Assembly (NCBI GenBank): GCA_016875335.1
Contig: VGRO01000006.1
Location: 1 to 64,000, forward strand
Length of the DNA: 64,000 nucleotides
Source: Deltaproteobacteria bacterium
Lineage (GTDB): Bacteria; Myxococcota_A; UBA9042
Direction of reading: 5' to 3'
The translations under genes and the position numbers were made by a program. Below the pieces are notes generated by a model. That model was not told the DNA's origin, searched no databases, and saw only the letters and a program-made list of their open reading frames with translations. Shown here piece by piece: positions 1 to 7,352 of this stretch. How positions within the stretch are numbered: position 1 is the first letter of the stretch; every line of letters starts with the position of its first letter.

Positions 1-79
1 CTTGGTCCGCGAGCTGGCGACCCACTGAGCAAGCAAACGGGCCCAAGAAATGATTGAGTAAATCATTTCCGGGCCCTAA
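1..79 (+). repeat. 138-bp dispersed repeat, truncated by window edge
   Basis: This is the right-hand part of the 138-bp repeat found complete at 2603-2740. It holds the GGTCCG arm of the first hairpin, the second hairpin (GAAATGATT and AATCATTTC around a GAGTA loop) and the final ggccctaa. It is the most diverged copy in the window, with at least three substitutions (cccactgag, gcccaagaa, ccgggccc). The left end lies outside the window. Confidence 0.9.
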
Positions 80-121
80 GATCCGCACCCCGCCGCGCCC
101 CCCGCGGCCGCAGGACCCGCC

Positions 122-2602
122 ATGCCGCCGCGCCCGCTTGTCGCCACCGTCGCCGCCGTCGCCCTGACGCTGTCGGTGGCCTGCCAATCGCCCACACCGC
201 CGCCTGGCGCTGACGCGGGCGACAGCCAATGGGCCGACCTGGGGTCAACGGACAGCGCCGCCGTTCCAGCAGACACCGCCGCCTCCCCCGACAGCGCCGA
301 AGTCGCCGCCGCGCCGTGGAATCCGACGGCGACCGTGCCGCACCAGCCGGGCCCCACGGCCTCCGGGCCGCTACAGGCCGGGCTCGGCGTCGCGCTTTTG
401 CATGGCCCCATCGGCGTCAGCATGGGCGGCTTTGCCGGGCGCTTTACCGGTGTCCACACCCGCTGGAGCGGATCGCTCAAGGGCACCGCCGGCATGTATG
501 GGCGCATGACCGCGAAAGCCTTGGCGCTGCGGGTAGGCACCGAAACCCTGGTGCTGGTCAAGGCGCCGCTCTTGACCTCGGACTCGTACCTGCTGGGCCG
601 CATCGAGGCGGCGGTGCAGGCGCGCACGGGGGTCGATTTGCGCGGCCGCATCATCACCGGCGCCGGCCACAGCCACCACGAGACGGCGCGGTTCTGGCCG
701 ATTCCGCCCGGCCTCGGCGCCATCGGCATGGACACCTTCGACTACGAGGTGGCGGAGCTGCTGGCCCACCATTTCGCGGTGGCGATCCAGCGCGCGCTCG
801 CCGACCTCGGTCCCGCCGAGTGGGCGTGGGCGGCGCACGAAAACTGGGATCCCACGGGCCTCGTGTACCGCGACCGCCGCGGCGCCAACGACCCGACCTG
901 GGGCAAAGATCCGCGCCTGACGCTGGTCGGCGTGCGGCGGCCGGGGGCGACGGCGCCTTTCGCGCTGGTGGTCAATTTCCCCATCCACGGCACGGTGCTG
1001 GGCGATGACAACGATCTACACAACGAAGACGCCCCCGGCTACGTCGAACACAAGCTGGAAGACGCGTTGGCCGACGCCACCGGCAAGCCGACGACGGTGC
1101 TCTTGCTGCAGGCCGCGGGCGGAGACGCCAGTCCGGGCGGCGACCAGCTCGGCCATCCCGGGCCGGCGCGCCTTGAACGCATTGGCGAACTGGCCGCGGG
1201 CCTCATCTTGCCCAAGGTGCCGGCGCTGACCTACAAGCCCGCCATGGACTTGGCCGTGCGCACGGTGCGGTTGGACATCGACTACGACCACTTGTACGCC
1301 GACGCCGACCTCAAGGGCGAGTTCGTCAACGAGGAGAACGTGGCCTACACCTGGGGCGGCTGGCAGTGCGTGGTGCCCGGCCTCACGCCTGGCCAGTCGA
1401 TGAAGGGCAAGCCCAAGCAGTGCCTCGACCTGTCGGTGCTTTTGCCGGCCTTTGGCGAGACGCTGCCGTTTGGCGAGTTGAACCAGGTTGTGCTGACGGC
1501 CGCCAAGCTCGGCGACCTCGGCCTTATCACCCTGCCCGGAGAGCCGACCTATTCGCTGGTGCAGTTCGCGCGGCAGCAGGTCGAGGGCAAGCTGGCCGGG
1601 CTCGGCAGCTTGATGGTGGTCGGCTATGCCCAGGACTACTTTCTGTACCTGACCGCCCCGGACGACTGGATGGTCGGCGGCTACGAGTCGCAGATGAGCG
1701 TGTGGGGGCCGGCGGCCGGGCGCTTCTTTGCGCGCGGTGGCCTCGATCTGCTGACCAACCTTTGGGCGGGCAAGACCCAGCCGACGTTCTGGCAGGCCTC
1801 GCCGTACCTGACCCAGCCGGCCGCCCAACCGCCGCGGACCGAGGAGGCCGCCGTCGACGCAGGCCAGTGGGTGCAAGCGCCGCCGTTGGACGTGTCGCGG
1901 ACGCAAGTGGCGGAGTTGGCGTTCTTGGGCGGCGACCCGGCGTTCTCGATCCCGCGGGTGTCGCTGCAGCGCCAGACGGCCGATGGGTTCGTGGCCGTGC
2001 CCGCGCGCAACCTGCGCCCCGGTGCGACCTACGACAACACCCGCTACGAGATGTTGACCCTGTACCAGCCCGACCCGCCGCCGAACGCCGACACGCAGCC
2101 CAAGCGCAAACACATCTGGCGCGTGCGCTGGGAGGTGCCGATCGACTGGCCCACCGGCACCTACCGCTGGCGCATCGCGCTATACCCGCCCGAGACCGGC
2201 CACAGTCAGGCCACACAGCAATGGGAGAGCGCCCCGTTCGCAGTCCACCCGGCCGAAAAGACGACCGTGCAGGCCGAGCGCAAGGGTTCGCAACTGCTCG
2301 TCCGCGTGGACGTCCAGGGCCAGCCGTACAGTTTGGACGGCAAGCACTCCTGGCCCAAGGCCGGCTGGCGGCTGCTCGACCGCGACGAGAAACATGGCGT
2401 GCCGGCCCGGCTGCGGGCGCCGCTGCAGGTGGTGGTGCAGGCCGGCGGTCAGAAGCTGTCGTTCCCGAGCGTCGCCTACGATGCAGCGCAGAAGGCCCAC
2501 GTCGTCGAGGTCGGGCCGGCGGCGGCGGCTCCCGGGCCGTGGCAGGTGCAGGCCGAGGTCGCCGGGTCGAGCGGGCCGCTGTGGGCGGTGCAGGTGCCGT
2601 AG
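122..2602 (+). CDS. neutral/alkaline ceramidase-like secreted lipoprotein
   Basis: 826 aa. It starts at an ATG with AGGA seven bases upstream. A lipoprotein signal ends in SVAC with Cys21, followed by an Ala/Asp/Ser-rich linker to about residue 70. The body matches neutral ceramidases (PF04734): a histidine cluster GAGHSHHE near 180-187 where the family has its zinc-binding histidine motif, NFPIHGTV near 285-292, and QAAGGDASP near 328-336 corresponding to the family GDxSP motif with the catalytic serine. A beta-rich C-terminal region (about 590-826) fits the family immunoglobulin-like tail. Likely role: hydrolysis of N-acyl sphingoid or similar lipids at the cell surface. The substrate is not deducible. 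The TAG stop directly touches a 138-bp repeat. Confidence 0.85.
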   Translation: MPPRPLVATVAAVALTLSVACQSPTPPPGADAGDSQWADLGSTDSAAVPADTAASPDSAEVAAAPWNPTATVPHQPGPTASGPLQAGLGVALLHGPIGVSMGGFAGRFTGVHTRWSGSLKGTAGMYGRMTAKALALRVGTETLVLVKAPLLTSDSYLLGRIEAAVQARTGVDLRGRIITGAGHSHHETARFWPIPPGLGAIGMDTFDYEVAELLAHHFAVAIQRALADLGPAEWAWAAHENWDPTGLVYRDRRGANDPTWGKDPRLTLVGVRRPGATAPFALVVNFPIHGTVLGDDNDLHNEDAPGYVEHKLEDALADATGKPTTVLLLQAAGGDASPGGDQLGHPGPARLERIGELAAGLILPKVPALTYKPAMDLAVRTVRLDIDYDHLYADADLKGEFVNEENVAYTWGGWQCVVPGLTPGQSMKGKPKQCLDLSVLLPAFGETLPFGELNQVVLTAAKLGDLGLITLPGEPTYSLVQFARQQVEGKLAGLGSLMVVGYAQDYFLYLTAPDDWMVGGYESQMSVWGPAAGRFFARGGLDLLTNLWAGKTQPTFWQASPYLTQPAAQPPRTEEAAVDAGQWVQAPPLDVSRTQVAELAFLGGDPAFSIPRVSLQRQTADGFVAVPARNLRPGATYDNTRYEMLTLYQPDPPPNADTQPKRKHIWRVRWEVPIDWPTGTYRWRIALYPPETGHSQATQQWESAPFAVHPAEKTTVQAERKGSQLLVRVDVQGQPYSLDGKHSWPKAGWRLLDRDEKHGVPARLRAPLQVVVQAGGQKLSFPSVAYDAAQKAHVVEVGPAAAAPGPWQVQAEVAGSSGPLWAVQVP

Positions 2603-2740
2603 GGGACTGGAAAATAATAAGCCGATCACTCTCACATCAGGACGGAGCCGCGAGTCGGACCTTTGGTCCGCGAGCTGGCGACCCACGGAGCAAGCAAACG
2701 GGCCCGAGAAATGATTGAGTAAATCATTTCCTGGCCCTAG
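2603..2740 (+). repeat. 138-bp dispersed repeat, single complete copy
   Basis: Complete copy between the ceramidase stop codon TAG (2600-2602) and the 3' end of the Cys-rich gene. It begins gggactgg and ends ctggccctag, so TAG lies immediately left and is also the last triplet on the right, as for a 3-bp target duplication. Two hairpins: CGGACC-ttt-GGTCCG (2656-2670) and GAAATGATT-gagta-AATCATTTC (2708-2730), the latter enclosed by GGGCC and GGCCC. Confidence 0.92.
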
Positions 2741-2771
2741 GGGAAGATGCCGCCGGCCGCACCGATGCAGT

Positions 2772-5700
2772 TCACGGCACGGGGTAGTAGACTTCGACCT
2801 CGTCCAGGGTCCAGTCATTGTAGCCACCGGCGAGGAAGCCCTGGCACTCCGGCACATTTGGCGAGCACGGCATGGAGGTCGCCGGGCAAGTGTACGTGTG
2901 ACCGAGATTGCTGAAGCCCTTTTTCATGCCGCCGTCGAGGTGGAGGTCGTGCCCGCCACCAAAGGTCGGTCCGTAGCTTGCTTGTACGTACATCGCGAAC
3001 TTGCTGTTGCACCCCTGGACGGGCAGCTTGGCGCCTTTGTTGAGTTGAAAGAGCCAATTCTCCAAGCTGGCCACATAGGACCCGCCGCCCGCCCACGACT
3101 TGGCGGCAAATCCACCGAACAGCAAACCGCTGGTGCTGTGCATGACGACCATCGACATCGGGGCGGCGTCGCACAAGGTGTGGAACACCTTTGACGAGAA
3201 GCCATCCTTGGTCGCCTTGTAGCACAGTTGCCACTTCTGCCCGGCCTTGCCATACCACGTATTGAGCTGCTGTTGCTGTGTGAAACCCAGCAGGGTCGCC
3301 CCTGCAAACGGCATGCACACGCTGGGCGGGTCCGCTCCGCACGGCGACGGAGCGCATTTGCCCTGTGCGCAGTAGTTGCCGCCGCCGCACGGCTGCCCGT
3401 CATTGGTCGGCGCGTTGGCGCACCCCTTGACCTTGTCGCAACTATCCGCCGTGCAAGGGTTGTTGTCGTCGCAGTCCTTTGCGTTGCCACCCTTGCACGC
3501 GCTGTCGGCGCACGCCTCATTGACGGTGCATGCATCGCCGTCGTCGCACGCCCCGCCGTTGGGGATCGGCGCGTTGCTGCAAACCCCGGTCTTGCTGTCG
3601 CACTTGTCGAGCGTGCACTGCTTGCCGTCGTCGCAGTCGATGGGCGAGGCGGTGCTCTTGCGGATGCGGTAGGCGTCGTACACGTAGGCCGAGCCGACGC
3701 CAGCGATGGCGATGCCGGATGGGTATTGCCAGGTGGCCGCGGTGCCGAGGCCGTCGAGCAACGACGCGGTGCCGTTGCCGGTGTCGGTGACGACCGTGCC
3801 CTTGGTGGTCAAGCGGCGCATGCGCCGGTTGTTGTAGTCCGCGACCAGAATCTGACCTTGGGAATCGACGCCCACGGCATACGGGGCGTTGAACTTGGCA
3901 GTGGCGACTGGGCCGTCCGCGTAGCCAGCAGACCCGCCAGCGACCGTGGACACCTGGCCTGCGGCGAGCTTGCGAATGGCGTGGTTGCCGCCGTCGGCGA
4001 GGTAGAGCGCACCGTCTGGCCCAAAGGCCATGCCATACACTTGGTTGGTGAACGTGGCCGAACTCGCCGCCCCATCCTGCTTGCCGGCACTGCCGCTGCC
4101 GGCAACCGTGGTCACGGTGCCATTGGTGATCTTGCGAATGCGGTAGTTGTTGACGTCGAACACGAACACCGCACCTGCGCTGTCCACCGCCACGGCCGTT
4201 GGGTAGTTGAAGCCAGCACTCGACGCCGGCCCGTCGGCATACGATGGGCTGCCCGAGCCGGCCAGCGTCGACACCTTCTGGGTCGCAGGGTCGTAGAGCC
4301 GAATTCGGTGGTTGGCGTGGTCGGCGATGACCAGCCGCCCCAGCGAGTCGAATGCCAGGCCCCACGGGTTCTTGAACTGCGCCGTCGCCGCGTCGCCGTC
4401 GGTGTAGCCTGGCTTGGTGCACTGGCCCACCTCGCTGGTCACCTTGCCCTGCGGCGTCATCTTGCGCAGACAGTGATTGCCGCTGTCCGCGAACCACAGG
4501 TCGCCGTTCTTGTCCACGACCATGCCCCAAATCTGCCCAATCTGCGCCACCGAACCCGTTCCATCCTTGTAGCCATTGGTGCTGCCCGCGACCGTGGCCA
4601 CCACCGCCTGGTCGGTCACGCACTTGCCGCCCACGCAGGTGTCGGCCGGCGTGCAGGCGTCGCCGTCCGTGCAACTGGCGGCGGTCGGGTGGTTGTCGCA
4701 GGCGCCGGTCAGCGCGTCGCAGCCGTCCCAGGTGCAAGCGTTGCTGTCGTCGCAGTTCTTTGCCGATCCGCTGCACGCCCCTTTGCCGTCGCAGGTGGTG
4801 TTGGCGGTGCACGCCGTGAAGTCGTCGCACTTGGCGCCGGCCGACAGCGGCTTGAACACGCAATTGCCCGTCGCCTTGTCGCAAGCATCGGCGGTACACG
4901 GCTGCAAGTCGTCGCACAGCACTGCGCTTTTCGGCGTCAGCTTGCGCAGCGCGTACATGTCGCCGACCACGAGGGCCTTGTTGTCGTCCCAGGTCAACGA
5001 CATCGGGCCCAGCAGGGAAAACGCCAGGGCGTCACCGGCCTGTTTGCTGGAACCGCCGCCGGCCAGCGTCGTGACCTGGTCCTTGGCGAGCAGGCGGATC
5101 CGAGCGCCGTCGGCCAGGTACAGTTCGCCATCCGGGCCAGCTACCATGCCTTGCACATTGGTGAACTTGGCCGAACTGGCCGCGCCGTCCTGAAAGCCTG
5201 AGGCGCCGCTGCCGGCGAGCGTGGTGACGGTGCCGTCGGTTTTGATCAAGCGGATGCGGTAGTTCTCGAAGTCGTACACGGCGACGTTGCCGTCGGGCAG
5301 CAGCGCCATCGCTTCCATGTAGCCGAATTTCGCTGAACTGCACGCGCCATCGGCGTAGCCACTGGAGCCCGAGCCGCACAGCGTGACAACCTGGCCATCG
5401 GGCTTGATGGCGCGCAGGCGGCGGTTGGCGGTGTCGAGCACGTACAGCCAGCCGCTGGCCTTGTCGAATGCGAGTTCCGACACCGTCGAGAATTTTGCGT
5501 CGGCAACCGGGCCATCGAGGTATCCCGCGCCCGCTGCGCCGGACCAGGTCGTCACATACCCGTCTGGCGCGACCTTGCGAATGCGGCTGTTGCCGCGGTC
5601 CGCGACGTAGAGATAGCCCTGGCCGTCCAGCACCAACCCCGCGGGGTTGTAGAACAGCGCCTTGTCCGGCGGCCCGTCGGTCGCGCCGAAGCCAGTGCTG

Positions 5701-7151
5701 CCCACGACGGTGACGATGTCGCCCTGGGGCGTGAGCTTGCGAAGGCGGTGGACATCCGCCACCCAGATCGCCCCGTCGGCGGCGCGGGCGACACTGTAGG
5801 TCGCGACGAAAAGCGCTTGGGCCGCGGGCCCGTCGGCCGTGCCGCTCTTCTCCGCGCCCGCCAACGTCGCAATGGTGTAGCCCACCGGCGGCAGGCACTT
5901 GCCGGTCGCGCACGTTTCGCCGGTGGTGCAGCCGTCGCCGTCGTCGCACGGTCCCGAGATCGGCGCGTTGAAACAGGCGCCCGTCTGCTTGTCGCAGCCG
6001 TCGTTGGTGCAGATGTCGCTGTCGGCGCAGTCCTTGAGGCTGAAGTAGTAACACTTGACGGTCTTGTCGTCGCAGGCGTTGGAGGTGCAGGCGTCGTTGT
6101 CGTTGCACACCTGGAGATCGTAGCCGGTGGCGTCGGCCTTGCACGTCGCGACTTGCGGACCCGCGCACTTCTGGCTGCCGGGCGGCCAGCAAGCGCTCGC
6201 CGCGCACGCACCGTTGACGCACGCCTGTTTGCCCGCGCTGCAATCGACAACCTTGGTCGCGCTCAGGCCCTTGGCGTCGCACTTGTGCACCTCGAAGCCG
6301 GCGCAGAAGCTGCTGTCGGGCTTGCACACCTGATCCTTGCACTGGCCGGCGTCGCAGACCTTGTCCGTGCCGCACGCAAACTGCTGCCACGACAGGCCGT
6401 TGTCGGCACAGATGGCCAACTTGCCGGCTTGGCATTCCGTGGCCTTGGGTGTGCAGATGGGCGATTTGCACACGCCGGCCTCGCACACCTGCTTGGTCTG
6501 GTTGCAGTCGGCGATGACAACCATGTTCAGGCCCTTGGCATCGCATTGCTCGGCGACGTTGCCGTTGCAGGCCTTGGCGCCGGGCGCGCAAATGGCGGTC
6601 TTGCACAGGCCCTGGTCGCACACCTTGCCACTGACGCAATCCGTCAGATACCAGGACAGGCCGTCGTTGAGGCACAGCGCCAACTGGCCGCCCTGGCACG
6701 ACGCTGCATTGGGCGTGCACACCAGCGATTTGCAGGTGCCTTTGTCGCACACCTGGCCGGTCTTGGCGCAGTCCTGGGTGGCGGTGTAGCCCAGGCCCTT
6801 GGCGTCGCACGTCTCGACCACCTTGTCGGCACACTGCTTGTTGCCCGGCGTGCAGACGGTGTCCTTGCATTGGCCCTGGTCGCACACCTTGCCGCTCGGG
6901 CAGTCGATCTTGATCCAGTCCAGGCCGCTGTTGGTGCAGATGGCGAGCTGGCCGCCCTGGCAACTGGTGCTGTTGGGGGTGCACAGCAGCTTGACGCACC
7001 CGCCATTGCTGCACACCTCGCCCGTCTTGGCGCAGTCGGCAAGCGCGGTCTGTGCCAGGCCTTTGGCGTCGCACTGCTGGACCACCGTGCCGTTGCACGA
7101 CTTGTCGCCCGGCTTGCACAGGATCGGCTTGCACTGGCCTTGGTCGCACAC
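2772..7151 (-). CDS. 3' fragment: Cys repeats, NHL propellers, TLDc-like domain
   Basis: Open frame of 1,459 codons from a GTG. It is the downstream piece of the interrupted giant gene and lacks any signal peptide. From the N-terminus: about eight Cys repeats, Cys-knot-like spacers (CNDNDACTSNACDD), a first NHL propeller group, a Cys-rich spacer, a second NHL group, further CDDG modules, then about 170 residues with TLDc hallmarks: YKATKDGFSSKVFHTLCD, a FGGFAAKSW segment, ENWLFQLN, and a closing DWTLDEVEVY. It may be unexpressed unless translation restarts at the GTG. Confidence 0.7.
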   Translation of the reverse strand: MCDQGQCKPILCKPGDKSCNGTVVQQCDAKGLAQTALADCAKTGEVCSNGGCVKLLCTPNSTSCQGGQLAICTNSGLDWIKIDCPSGKVCDQGQCKDTVCTPGNKQCADKVVETCDAKGLGYTATQDCAKTGQVCDKGTCKSLVCTPNAASCQGGQLALCLNDGLSWYLTDCVSGKVCDQGLCKTAICAPGAKACNGNVAEQCDAKGLNMVVIADCNQTKQVCEAGVCKSPICTPKATECQAGKLAICADNGLSWQQFACGTDKVCDAGQCKDQVCKPDSSFCAGFEVHKCDAKGLSATKVVDCSAGKQACVNGACAASACWPPGSQKCAGPQVATCKADATGYDLQVCNDNDACTSNACDDKTVKCYYFSLKDCADSDICTNDGCDKQTGACFNAPISGPCDDGDGCTTGETCATGKCLPPVGYTIATLAGAEKSGTADGPAAQALFVATYSVARAADGAIWVADVHRLRKLTPQGDIVTVVGSTGFGATDGPPDKALFYNPAGLVLDGQGYLYVADRGNSRIRKVAPDGYVTTWSGAAGAGYLDGPVADAKFSTVSELAFDKASGWLYVLDTANRRLRAIKPDGQVVTLCGSGSSGYADGACSSAKFGYMEAMALLPDGNVAVYDFENYRIRLIKTDGTVTTLAGSGASGFQDGAASSAKFTNVQGMVAGPDGELYLADGARIRLLAKDQVTTLAGGGSSKQAGDALAFSLLGPMSLTWDDNKALVVGDMYALRKLTPKSAVLCDDLQPCTADACDKATGNCVFKPLSAGAKCDDFTACTANTTCDGKGACSGSAKNCDDSNACTWDGCDALTGACDNHPTAASCTDGDACTPADTCVGGKCVTDQAVVATVAGSTNGYKDGTGSVAQIGQIWGMVVDKNGDLWFADSGNHCLRKMTPQGKVTSEVGQCTKPGYTDGDAATAQFKNPWGLAFDSLGRLVIADHANHRIRLYDPATQKVSTLAGSGSPSYADGPASSAGFNYPTAVAVDSAGAVFVFDVNNYRIRKITNGTVTTVAGSGSAGKQDGAASSATFTNQVYGMAFGPDGALYLADGGNHAIRKLAAGQVSTVAGGSAGYADGPVATAKFNAPYAVGVDSQGQILVADYNNRRMRRLTTKGTVVTDTGNGTASLLDGLGTAATWQYPSGIAIAGVGSAYVYDAYRIRKSTASPIDCDDGKQCTLDKCDSKTGVCSNAPIPNGGACDDGDACTVNEACADSACKGGNAKDCDDNNPCTADSCDKVKGCANAPTNDGQPCGGGNYCAQGKCAPSPCGADPPSVCMPFAGATLLGFTQQQQLNTWYGKAGQKWQLCYKATKDGFSSKVFHTLCDAAPMSMVVMHSTSGLLFGGFAAKSWAGGGSYVASLENWLFQLNKGAKLPVQGCNSKFAMYVQASYGPTFGGGHDLHLDGGMKKGFSNLGHTYTCPATSMPCSPNVPECQGFLAGGYNDWTLDEVEVYYPVP

Positions 7152-7171
7152 GGCCCCGCTCGCGCAATCGG

Positions 7172-7352
7172 CTAGGAGCCTGTCGGCGAAACGCCAGAAT
7201 CGGCAGATTCTGGCCGACAGGCTCCTAGGCAGGCCGCGGCTGCGGCCTGCCAGCGACCGAAACTGCCTGAATTTACTTCAGACAGTTCTTGGTCGCTGCC
7301 CCGATCGCAACCAGCACGGAGCCAGTCGGACGATAGTCCGACAGGCTCCTAG
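7172..7352 (-). mobile_element. CTAG-flanked palindromic MITE-like element inside a gene
   Basis: CTAG occurs at 7172-7175 and 7349-7352, flanking 173 bp whose ends are an 11-bp inverted repeat GAGCCTGTCGG/CCGACAGGCTC. Inside are a 57-bp long hairpin closing on a third CTAG (7172-7228), then GCAGGCCGC-ggct-GCGGCCTGC (7229-7250), CAGCGACC...GGTCGCTG (7251-7298) and GTCGGAC-gata-GTCCGAC (7325-7342). It encodes no protein. Deleting one CTAG plus the element rejoins the host Cys repeat exactly in frame, so this is an insertion with a 4-bp target duplication. Short terminal repeats with a CTAG target suggest mobilisation by a transposase encoded elsewhere; the family is not established here. Confidence 0.85.

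Noticed and set aside
3228-5201. 657-codon frame opposite the Cys-rich gene
   Set aside because: Val/Ala/Arg-rich antisense shadow of the repetitive, GC-rich coding strand; no protein family features.
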